The notes beneath the pieces were generated by a model that was given only the letters and a program-made list of their open reading frames with translations, did no database searches and was not told the DNA's origin. The position numbers were made by a program, and so were the translations under genes. From Bacteroidota bacterium (lineage in GTDB: Bacteria > Bacteroidota > Ignavibacteria > UBA10030): a stretch of 5,949 nt of DNA. The first letter of the stretch is position 1; every line of letters begins with the position of its first letter. Where the stretch lies: NCBI GenBank assembly GCA_025455125.1, contig JALONE010000081.1, positions 1-5,949 of the forward strand, given 5' to 3'. Positions 1-5,949 of the stretch are shown piece after piece.

Positions 1-1078
1 CGTTGCGTTCCGGATAGCCGAGGATGCTGTCGAGCGCCGTCATGAACGAACGCTTGGGCATCTCTCCGCGTCCGCCAAGGTGTACCAGTTTGAAGTAATT
101 GCTCAGGGTTGCACGGCAGAAGTAGACATCCGTGAACGACTGTCGAAGAAGCCATTTCGCCTGAATCCTCGGTCCCCACGGGCTTGTCCCCCGATAGTCA
201 CGCGTGCTGCTGTGCGAGGGGAAGCCGCATTCCCCCTGCCACAATTCGAGCTTGGGATTGTGCTTCTCGATCACCTTCCACGTCTCGACCGCTTTGTAGA
301 TGCGATCTTCCGGGAGCGAGGCGTAGTTGTGGAATGTGATGATATCGATGACCGCGGCCGCACCCTCGGAGAGGAAATCGTCTGTGAACTCCGGATCGAG
401 TCCCGCGAGGGCCCCGCCAATCACTTTTGCCGACGGATCAACCGACTTGATCATCTTCGCCGTTTCGCGAAGCAGAAGGCCATACTCATCCCCATCGGGT
501 TCCGCTCCCCAATATGCCCAATGGTTCGGCTCATTCCACACCTCCCAATAACGGATCGTGTTCTTGTAGCGAGCGACCGTTGCCTGTACAAACGCGAGCC
601 ATGCGCGGAGTGCGGCCGGATCCTTCGTGGGAGGGAGAGGATTCGAACCGTACACTTCGATCTCCCGTTGATCCCGAGTGCGACGTTCGGCGCAGTAGAG
701 CGGATTCGCGACGTGCAAACAGATGAATGGAGTGATGCCGTTCTGGATCGCAGTCGCGAACGCGTCGTCGGTCTGTTCCCAATCGTATACTCCTCGCGCC
801 GACTCGATCTCCTTCCAGGATGCACTCAATCGCGTCCATTTCACGCCGATCGAAGCGGCAAGTTCAACATGTCGTTCCTGCAGACTTCCGGTCTGAATCC
901 CCCAAGGAGATGAGACGATCGTGCGTGCGTGGCGGGGTCGTACGGTGCCGATGCGCTCGCCATACTCCCCCTGATTTGACTCCGCCCCTCCGAAGAATCC
1001 GACGCCGCTCAACACGGCCGCCGCCAGGAACACATACAGCCGACGACGATGAATATGATTGACTCGTTTGTGTCTCAA
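1..1078 (-). CDS. Secreted clan GH-A glycoside hydrolase (GH39/GH5-like), 3' end cut by window edge
   Basis: The minus-strand frame is open from a TTG at 1078-1076 to the window edge, giving 359 residues with no stop, so the C-terminus lies outside. TTG is chosen because it follows an AGGGAG ribosome-binding site by 9 bases and gives a full signal peptide: basic residues 2-13 ending RRR, hydrophobic residues 14-30, and likely cleavage near GGA-ES (32/33). No ATG or GTG lies upstream in frame after the previous gene; the internal GTG at 1033-1031 would remove the basic segment. Seen: SSPWG near the barrel entrance, WTRLSASW (81-88), LHVANP (121-126), VWNEPN with presumed acid/base Glu183 (codon 530-532), FHNY (249-252), and LWQGECGF with presumed nucleophile Glu283 (codon 230-232). 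Two glutamates about 100 residues apart on strands 4 and 7 are the clan GH-A signature, implying retaining cleavage of glycosidic bonds. WNEPN resembles GH39 and some GH5 enzymes; family and substrate are not assigned. A C-terminal sorting domain may follow off-window. Confidence 0.85.
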   Translation of the reverse strand, partial: MRHKRVNHIHRRRLYVFLAAAVLSGVGFFGGAESNQGEYGERIGTVRPRHARTIVSSPWGIQTGSLQERHVELAASIGVKWTRLSASWKEIESARGVYDWEQTDDAFATAIQNGITPFICLHVANPLYCAERRTRDQREIEVYGSNPLPPTKDPAALRAWLAFVQATVARYKNTIRYWEVWNEPNHWAYWGAEPDGDEYGLLLRETAKMIKSVDPSAKVIGGALAGLDPEFTDDFLSEGAAAVIDIITFHNYASLPEDRIYKAVETWKVIEKHNPKLELWQGECGFPSHSSTRDYRGTSPWGPRIQAKWLLRQSFTDVYFCRATLSNYFKLVHLGGRGEMPKRSFMTALDSILGYPERN

Positions 1079-1087
1079 GAATGTTGG

Positions 1088-1093
1088 CTCCCT
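1088..1093 (-). promoter_or_regulatory. Ribosome-binding site for the glycoside hydrolase
   Basis: The minus strand reads AGGGAG here, 9 bases before the TTG at 1078-1076. It lies in the 31-base spacer after the beta-helix gene's stop codon. It decides the start of the downstream gene, because no better start codon is in frame nearby. Confidence 0.6.
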
Positions 1094-1109
1094 GAAGGAA
1101 TATCGACGG

Positions 1110-4100
1110 TTACTGCATGAGGAGCATCTTGATCGTCCGAGATGCGTCCCTGCTTCGAACGACCCCATAGTAGACACCTGAGGAAAGCCGCCGTCCGTCG
1201 GACGAACGTCCGTCCCAAGCGATCTGGTGCGAGCCGGCAGACAGGTCCGCATCCACCAGCGAGCGCACCTCCGCTCCGAGGATGTTATACACGGCAACGG
1301 AAACACGGCCCGAAGCGGGGAGATCGAACAGGATGTGCGTGGACGGATTGAATGGATTGGGGTAGTTCTGCTTCACAGCGAATCGTTGCGGCGTCGCGCC
1401 ATTGAGCGGAGTGATGGATACCGGCGGCACATACTCGAATGCACCACGGTCGGCTGCGGCTCCTGTCGGGACGCTATTCGACCAGTAGTCGAATCCCCCA
1501 CTATTGGGGATGGGGAGCGCGTTGTCGATGCATGGAGAATTCGAACGCAACCGCAATCCAACAACGGCTCCAAGCCCGATTCCCCCGCTATCGGGATTGA
1601 CGAACAACGGATCACTTGTCTGCTTGTTCGGATCCGCCGGTTCACCCGTGGGATGAAACCCGTAGAACAGATTGCTATTCACGATGCGCGTGTAGCTTGA
1701 TGTCATGTCGTACGTCGCACCAGGACTGAGATTGTAGATGATGTTATTATAGAAATGATATGTTCTCGTCCCCGTCCCGACGTTTCGCTCCGAAATGATC
1801 GTCGGCGACACCGAAGATCCAATGTAGACTGTGTTGTTGTAGATGTATGCGGAAGTGACCGGATAGCTAATGCAGAAGATCGCGCCTTGATCGTTACGGC
1901 TCACATTGTACCTGCAGATGATCCCCGTGTCAGGTTGTTCAGTGCAGGTCCAGAGGAGCCCTTGGCTGTTGTCATGGCTGTAACTGTATTGGAACACGAT
2001 ATTCATACTCCGAAGGTCGGGATCGTACATGCTTCCGTCATTCGTTCCATGCAGTGACGCACGATTCAGGTATCCCTCGTTGAACTGAAAGACCGTCCCA
2101 TTGCATCCGGACGTGAACATGGTGTTTCCGGTGACACCCGTTGCCGTTTCGTAGCAGACGTTGTATTCGACCAGTCCTCCATCGAGGAATCGCAGGATCA
2201 TCGCATTCTTGGAGATATGATGGATCGTGTTATTGCGGACGCGCACATTGGTAAATCGCCGCGTCATCCAATCTGCGGTCAGCGGATAGGCGCTCGTCGC
2301 CAGATTGGCGGTGTAAAGGCCGGTGTTCTCAATGTTGGCGATGGTGCAACCCTCGATCAGCAGATCGTCCAAGCGCGTCGGGGCCGTGCCGTTATCATTC
2401 GTTTCAATTCCAATCGCCGCCGTCTTCTTGTGATAGAGCTCGTGGCCGATCAAGCCCTTGACGTTGTGTATGTCAAGACCCTTTAGATGAATGTGCCGCG
2501 CGAGTCCGAAATTGTTGAACACGACGTAGACTCCGCGACGATCCGCTCCTGTCGCCGCATCGTTTGTGATCTCGAGATCGTTTACCTCCCAGTACTGTTG
2601 ATTGAAGAGATAGACCGTTCCAAACCCGATGATGCCATTCCCGTTGATGATCGGTTTGATCGTTCCGCCATACTTGCCGATGACGATCGGTGCACTCGAA
2701 TCTCCCGACCCCTTCGGATTCAGCATCCCGGCCCAAGCACTTCCGGACTTGAAGAGTAGACTGTCCCCAGGCTGGAAAATGGTGAGATTCACCTTGGATA
2801 ACGTCTTCCAGGCAGATGTTGGAGTGAGTCCATCTGCGCTGTCATTCCCCAGATCGGCGTCGACGTGGAATGATCGGTGTGTGAGCACCTGGAAGGCCCT
2901 TGACGTGATCGACCAGCTCCCGGATGCTGCCCTCAAATCTACGCTGGTCCCGCCTGTAAGAAACCGGAGGGATTGGAATTCCGCGATGCCTTCCTGGGAA
3001 ATAGCGATCACGGGAGCGCTTTCCAGAGTTGCGCCCGTTGCAGTCATGCTGATCGCCTCGGCATAATCGCGGTCTGGATTTGCGTTAGCATCCACTGCTG
3101 CGACGATGACACTGGGTGCGACCGGCTGGCCGATCAGACTTGTCATCGGCTGACGAACGAAAACCAAGCCGCTCGCTATCACTTGGATAGTGTTCTTGCT
3201 CGCATCAGAGGAGATCGGCACCGAGGGCTTCAGTTGCGAACTGGTCGAATCGGATTCAAGAAGTACATCGGAGGAAGCCAGAGAGAACTGAAGTACCGTC
3301 TTGTCGATAATGCCCCCCGGCCTGAGTGAAAGACGGAATGCGAGTGTCCGTGCCGCGTCATCTGTAACCGTGTCGGACAATCCAATGAATGTGACGGATT
3401 GAGGAAGGATCGTCCCCCCAGCCAGCCGTGTCGAACCCGCAAAGAGTTCCATCGCCTGTATGCTGGTTGTCCAGTCTCCGACGGTGTTCCCGCTCCCTTG
3501 GCGCATCGTCAACGCTCGAATGATCGTCGGTTTCGCATCCACATCCCCTGCGACGCCACCATCGCGAACCTGGATCTGCCATACTTGCACTCCGGTGGCC
3601 GGAGTAAGTGGTGAGAGGTCGTTCACCAACGATGAGATGTTCGCTGCCTCAGAACCGTTCACGGCTACGATGTCGCTCTCCAACGAGGCGAGAGGTACTC
3701 GCGTGCTCTGGCTCCCGACGAGTGGATCGACAGTCAGATAATTCGTCAGGCTTCCTTCTCCGTTGTATGCAAACACTGCAAAATGATACTCCGCGCTGTG
3801 ATCCAAGCCCGATTGCAGGAACATGGTTCCGTCACCGGAATACACTATGACTCCGTCCCCGAGCGAATCGCCTGCTGCGTACGCGACTCCATCAACGGGA
3901 ATCGCTGATGACGCCGATCCCTGCTTGCGAACCACCAGATACCCGTCTGCCGGGGGGACTGCGGCGATGAATGAGACGACCATCGACGAGATCGTTACCT
4001 GAGAGAAGGACAGGCCCGTCGGCTGGAACGTCGGTTCCGTAGCCGGCTCAAGAACGGGTCGGAAGGTCACAGTGAGATCATCTACCGCCAATCCACAGCT

Positions 4101-4790
4101 GGATGTTCCCATCTTTGTCCAACGGAGCCAGATCTCCCCCCCCTCAGCGACGGTGTCTGTGATCATACCCGTCTTCCGTGCGCGATTCTCAGGGGCATTT
4201 CCATCGAGAGCCCGCGCCGTAGCGGTCTTCAACGGGGCGAAGTCTAACGCAGGAACTGGCGTCCACGTCCCACCTGTGATCGAAGCGGCGCCGATCTGAT
4301 ACTCGAAGACGAGGCCATTCGAGCCGGTGTTTTCTTTCCACTGCTCACCCCAATAAGAGATCGTGAAGTCCGTCAGTGGCCATCCACTGCTGTTGAGCAC
4401 GCGAACGGCAAAGCTGTACGGAATCGTCGCCGTCGTCGATGAAAGCTCCCCTAAGGCACGATCCGCAGGAGGATTCGTTTGACCCGAGGAGAGCGATCCG
4501 TAACTCCGAAGCCCTTCTCCGCTCACCGTGGACGTGCCATCATCGATGATGTAGAACTTCGGCGGCCCGGGTGTATAGCTTGTCGATTGCCGACCATGAT
4601 ACGCATACCAGCCGGGCAACGTGTCCTGATCATTATCCGTCCATTGCTCCGTCCTTCCGGCCGGACCGACACCGCTCAGGATATCGAATGACTGCTGGTA
4701 CAGAGTATCTGTCGTGATGACGACCTGGGCGGACAATCGAGGAGCTCCCAGTGCCACCAGGCAAAGCAGGAAGGCGACATTCTTCGTCAT
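1110..4790 (-). CDS. Large secreted multidomain right-handed beta-helix protein with T9SS-type C-terminal sorting domain
   Basis: Complete 1226-residue protein, ATG at 4790-4788 and TAA at 1112-1110, with AAGGAA 7 bases upstream. Residues 1-21 are a signal peptide with likely cleavage after LSA. Residues about 25-245 form a beta-sandwich-like module seen at the N-terminus of many FCB exoproteins (SDRALG-like PADRALG, ISYWGEQW, LAVDDLTV). Residues about 255-365 look fibronectin-III-like (GYLVVRKQGS, FAVFAYNGEG). Residues about 366-540 are a beta-rich module with a D-G-G...D-x-D...PTII pattern; about 541-637 is an Ig-like module. Residues about 640-1120 are a right-handed parallel beta-helix: it opens with FHVDADLGNDSADG and PGDSLLFKSGSAW, typical of PL9-like and DUF1565-like proteins, then shows Asn-containing rungs every 23-32 residues. 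Residues about 1137-1226 are the sorting domain (QNYPNPFNPST, WDGRSSDGR, SGVYY, KMLLMQ). Expected to be exported by Sec and then moved across the outer membrane. Lyase, epimerase, glycosidase and pure binding all remain possible; no catalytic set is proven. Confidence 0.9.
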   Translation of the reverse strand: MTKNVAFLLCLVALGAPRLSAQVVITTDTLYQQSFDILSGVGPAGRTEQWTDNDQDTLPGWYAYHGRQSTSYTPGPPKFYIIDDGTSTVSGEGLRSYGSLSSGQTNPPADRALGELSSTTATIPYSFAVRVLNSSGWPLTDFTISYWGEQWKENTGSNGLVFEYQIGAASITGGTWTPVPALDFAPLKTATARALDGNAPENRARKTGMITDTVAEGGEIWLRWTKMGTSSCGLAVDDLTVTFRPVLEPATEPTFQPTGLSFSQVTISSMVVSFIAAVPPADGYLVVRKQGSASSAIPVDGVAYAAGDSLGDGVIVYSGDGTMFLQSGLDHSAEYHFAVFAYNGEGSLTNYLTVDPLVGSQSTRVPLASLESDIVAVNGSEAANISSLVNDLSPLTPATGVQVWQIQVRDGGVAGDVDAKPTIIRALTMRQGSGNTVGDWTTSIQAMELFAGSTRLAGGTILPQSVTFIGLSDTVTDDAARTLAFRLSLRPGGIIDKTVLQFSLASSDVLLESDSTSSQLKPSVPISSDASKNTIQVIASGLVFVRQPMTSLIGQPVAPSVIVAAVDANANPDRDYAEAISMTATGATLESAPVIAISQEGIAEFQSLRFLTGGTSVDLRAASGSWSITSRAFQVLTHRSFHVDADLGNDSADGLTPTSAWKTLSKVNLTIFQPGDSLLFKSGSAWAGMLNPKGSGDSSAPIVIGKYGGTIKPIINGNGIIGFGTVYLFNQQYWEVNDLEITNDAATGADRRGVYVVFNNFGLARHIHLKGLDIHNVKGLIGHELYHKKTAAIGIETNDNGTAPTRLDDLLIEGCTIANIENTGLYTANLATSAYPLTADWMTRRFTNVRVRNNTIHHISKNAMILRFLDGGLVEYNVCYETATGVTGNTMFTSGCNGTVFQFNEGYLNRASLHGTNDGSMYDPDLRSMNIVFQYSYSHDNSQGLLWTCTEQPDTGIICRYNVSRNDQGAIFCISYPVTSAYIYNNTVYIGSSVSPTIISERNVGTGTRTYHFYNNIIYNLSPGATYDMTSSYTRIVNSNLFYGFHPTGEPADPNKQTSDPLFVNPDSGGIGLGAVVGLRLRSNSPCIDNALPIPNSGGFDYWSNSVPTGAAADRGAFEYVPPVSITPLNGATPQRFAVKQNYPNPFNPSTHILFDLPASGRVSVAVYNILGAEVRSLVDADLSAGSHQIAWDGRSSDGRRLSSGVYYGVVRSRDASRTIKMLLMQ
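1345..1372 (-). repeat. Copy 1 of a 28-bp direct repeat encoding the sorting-domain core
   Basis: This stretch encodes the QNYPNPFNP core of the beta-helix protein's C-terminal domain. It matches 5071-5098 at 26 of 28 bases, both differences being at third codon positions. The whole C-terminal domain here spans about 1110-1382. It has the FlgD-Ig-like form, with WDGRSSDGR followed by SGVYY. The repeat reflects shared protein domains and not a mobile element. Confidence 0.8.
1431..2873 (-). other. Right-handed parallel beta-helix domain within the large protein
   Basis: This is residues about 640-1120. Short Asn-bearing turn motifs recur: VRNN (851-854), VEYN (874-877), FQFN (901-904), FQYS (933-936), CRYN (959-962), YIYNN (982-986), HFYNN (1012-1016) and IVNSN (1036-1040). 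Spacings of 23-32 residues fit one coil each, with inserts. An acidic cluster at NDGSMYDPD (917-925; Asp918, Asp923, Asp925) is followed by YSHDN (937-941). This layout recurs in FCB beta-helix proteins and could bind calcium or form the active groove. The domain ends with NSPCIDNA and ADRGAFEY, the usual closing pattern of this family. The function of the acidic cluster is inference. Confidence 0.75.
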
Positions 4791-4797
4791 CGAGGTA

Positions 4798-4803
4798 TTC
4801 CTT
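4798..4803 (-). promoter_or_regulatory. Ribosome-binding site for the beta-helix gene
   Basis: The minus strand reads AAGGAA, 7 bases before the ATG at 4790-4788. This supports that ATG as the start, together with the typical signal peptide that follows directly. Confidence 0.65.
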
Positions 4804-4811
4804 ACAGTAGA

Positions 4812-4840
4812 GAGCCGCCTGCAGATGCGGCAGACGGCTC
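4812..4840 (-). terminator. Intercistronic hairpin, terminator-like but without a U-tract
   Basis: On the minus strand the arms GAGCCGTCTGC and GCAGGCGGCTC pair over 11 base pairs around a 7-base loop, with one G-U wobble. On the plus strand the wobble becomes an A-C mismatch, so the structure is better in minus-strand RNA, matching the gene direction. It starts 10 bases after the esterase stop codon, where a terminator would sit. The following bases (TCTACTGTAAGG) have no run of T, so it is probably a weak terminator, an mRNA 3'-end stabiliser or a processing site, not a full intrinsic terminator. Confidence 0.5.
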
Positions 4841-4850
4841 CGGCCTGGAA

Positions 4851-5949
4851 TTACTTCAGCAACAACATCTTCTTCGTTTGGACGTACGAGTCTGTCCTCA
4901 ACTGATAGAAATACATTCCCGACGCGAACCGCGCAGCGTCAAACGCGACCGCATACCGGCCGGCAGTTTCATCACGGTTGACAAGCGTCACGAGCTGCTG
5001 GCCCAACATGTTGAAGACCGTCAGAGTCACCTTTGACTTCGCAGGAAGTTCGTACCGAATCGTCGTCGAGGGATTGAACGGATTGGGATAGTTCTGCTGT
5101 AACATGTACTCCGTTGGGAGCACGCTTGCCCCTTCCTCGACGTCGACCGTGCTCGGCTTCAACAGCGTCAGCAGCCATGCTGCCGAAGCCACGTAGGCGT
5201 CGTATTGCTTTGCCGCATCGTTGTCCAGGGTATGTCCTGTGTTCGGGAACACAAGAAGTCCGTTCGATACGCCCATGCGCTGTGCTTCCATCGAAATGTA
5301 TTTGCTCGAATATGCGAATGGTCCGTCCGAAGGGATTGCATCGAAGAACACCGTCTTGTCTGAATCGCCATGGACACAGTAGACAGGCACAGGGTTATTC
5401 TTCATCCATGCCGTGTCTCCAATCGCACCCCAGTTCGCGACCACACCTGAGACCAGCGTCGAGAATCCGGGCGTCCCGCGGTCTGGTCCATCAAACGTGC
5501 CGCCGAGATTTGCCCAGTTCACAGCATTCGCCGGGATCTCTGTGGAATCCAGATACGCAATGTGAAGAGCCGTGATCGATCCGGCGGAGCTTCCGGTCAG
5601 GAAGATTTGCGAGGTGTCGATGCCGTAGGAATTGCCGTTCTTCCGCAGGAAACGGATGACCGCCTTCACGTCTTGTTGTGCTTTCAGCATCGCCTCGAAG
5701 GAGACCGAGTCGGTTGGCTGGTTCGACGTCGTTCGGTAGTAATTGACATTTGCCACGACATAGCCGCGTTTGGCCAGTCCTCCGCCGAGGATGTTGCTGA
5801 ACTGACCGGGCGCATTCACCGCCTTGAATCCACCGCCAGGAATGAAGATCACTAACGGTCGATCCACGTACGTATCTCCCGTGCCCGTATAAAGATCGAT
5901 CGTTTGCTTCGAATCGGGACCGACAACGATGCCGGATTGAATCTGATAG
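4851..5949 (-). CDS. Secreted alpha/beta-hydrolase esterase with T9SS C-terminal sorting domain, 5' end cut by window edge
   Basis: The frame is open from the window edge to TAA at 4853-4851, 365 residues visible. A GTG at 5867-5865 is in frame, but coding-like sequence (SKQTIDLYTGTGD), the usual first strand of this fold, continues upstream, so the true start and any signal peptide lie outside. Counting that GTG as residue 1: IFIPGGGF (7-14) forms the oxyanion region, TGSSAG (91-96) carries nucleophile Ser94 (codon 5586-5588), VHGDSD (165-170) carries the likely acid Asp170 (5358-5360), and NTGHTLD (209-215) carries His212 (5232-5234). This Ser-Asp-His triad marks a carboxylesterase of the acetyl-xylan/feruloyl esterase-like kind. 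Residues about 255-338 are a sorting domain (QNYPNPFNPST, FASGMYF, KMLLLK). The usual HGGG oxyanion motif reads PGGG. The likely role is removing acyl groups from a polysaccharide outside the cell; the substrate is unknown, and a peptidase-like relative is less likely. Confidence 0.9.
   Translation of the reverse strand, partial: YQIQSGIVVGPDSKQTIDLYTGTGDTYVDRPLVIFIPGGGFKAVNAPGQFSNILGGGLAKRGYVVANVNYYRTTSNQPTDSVSFEAMLKAQQDVKAVIRFLRKNGNSYGIDTSQIFLTGSSAGSITALHIAYLDSTEIPANAVNWANLGGTFDGPDRGTPGFSTLVSGVVANWGAIGDTAWMKNNPVPVYCVHGDSDKTVFFDAIPSDGPFAYSSKYISMEAQRMGVSNGLLVFPNTGHTLDNDAAKQYDAYVASAAWLLTLLKPSTVDVEEGASVLPTEYMLQQNYPNPFNPSTTIRYELPAKSKVTLTVFNMLGQQLVTLVNRDETAGRYAVAFDAARFASGMYFYQLRTDSYVQTKKMLLLK
5071..5098 (-). 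repeat. Copy 2 of the 28-bp direct repeat encoding the sorting-domain core
   Basis: This stretch encodes QNYPNPFNP in the esterase and pairs with 1345-1372 (26 of 28 bases identical). The full C-terminal domain spans about 4851-5105. Unlike copy 1, it lacks the WDGR...DGR segment and has AFDAARFASGMYF, the more common type A sorting-domain form. Confidence 0.8.

Larger units (their letters stand above)
4791..4850 (-). other. Spacer between esterase and beta-helix genes
   Basis: These 60 non-coding bases separate the esterase stop codon from the ATG of the beta-helix gene. They hold an 11-bp hairpin (4812-4840) and then the ribosome-binding site at 4798-4803. I see no convincing promoter -35/-10 pair, and the spacer is short, so read-through from the esterase gene is the simplest model. 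Confidence 0.6.

Noticed and set aside
80..913. Plus-strand open frame of 277 codons
   Set aside because: It lies antisense to the glycosidase, whose frame has clear catalytic motifs and a signal peptide. The plus-strand translation is rich in Arg and Cys with no recognisable domain or signal.
1079..1109. Possible terminator or promoter in the spacer between the beta-helix and glycosidase genes
   Set aside because: Only 31 bases, with no stable hairpin and no -35/-10 pair seen. Apart from the ribosome-binding site it looks like a plain operon spacer.
1192..1214. Repeated CGTCCGTC separated by a near-palindrome
   Set aside because: It falls in codons for WDGRSSDGR, so the repeat comes from two similar DGR tripeptides in the sorting domain and is not a regulatory site.
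1345..5098. The 28-bp direct repeats as ends of a mobile element or recombination sites
   Set aside because: Both copies encode the same conserved protein motif in the same frame, and the differences are at third codon positions. No transposase or integrase is present.
5114..5575. Plus-strand open frame of 153 codons
   Set aside because: It is antisense to the esterase, which has an intact triad and sorting domain. The composition is Arg/Ser/Pro-rich, typical of a shadow frame.
4851..5867. Taking GTG at 5867 as the true start of the esterase
   Set aside because: The frame stays open to the window edge, and the upstream residues match the expected first beta-strand of the hydrolase. Starting at GTG would also leave no signal peptide.

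Overview
All three genes in this window lie on the minus strand, and each encodes an exported or export-type protein of carbohydrate-active character. Two are cut by the window edges. In transcription order (right to left) they are: an alpha/beta-hydrolase esterase missing its 5' end (4851-5949), a complete 1226-residue multidomain beta-helix protein (1110-4790), and a clan GH-A glycoside hydrolase missing its 3' end (1-1078). The gaps are 60 and 31 bases, which suggests one operon. No RNA gene, mobile element, CRISPR array or divergent promoter was seen.

Organism: the esterase and the beta-helix protein both end in the 'QNYPNPFNPST...KMLL' C-terminal domain. This is the type IX secretion (Por) sorting-domain class, or its FlgD-like relative. 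It is typical of the Bacteroidota/Chlorobiota/Ignavibacteriota side of the FCB superphylum and also occurs in lineages such as Calditrichota and Marinimicrobia. The DNA is moderately GC-rich by eye, unlike the AT-rich Bacteroidota. An Ignavibacteriota-like or other environmental FCB bacterium is the best guess. No marker gene fixes the taxon.

Region by region: 4851-5949 is a serine esterase with an intact catalytic triad and a C-terminal sorting domain. Positions 4791-4850 hold an 11-bp hairpin followed by the ribosome-binding site of the next gene. Positions 1110-4790 encode a signal peptide, an N-terminal beta-sandwich-like module, a fibronectin-III-like module, two further beta-rich modules, a right-handed beta-helix resembling polysaccharide lyase/epimerase scaffolds, and a sorting domain. 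Positions 1079-1109 are a short spacer with a ribosome-binding site. Positions 1-1078 encode a signal peptide followed by a (beta/alpha)8-type glycosidase with both catalytic glutamates visible, starting at TTG.

Together the set looks like a small secreted polysaccharide-processing locus: an esterase to remove acyl groups, a beta-helix protein to bind or cleave the polymer, and a retaining glycosidase. The substrate cannot be read from the sequence. No wholly new system is evident. The least understood part is the large beta-helix protein.
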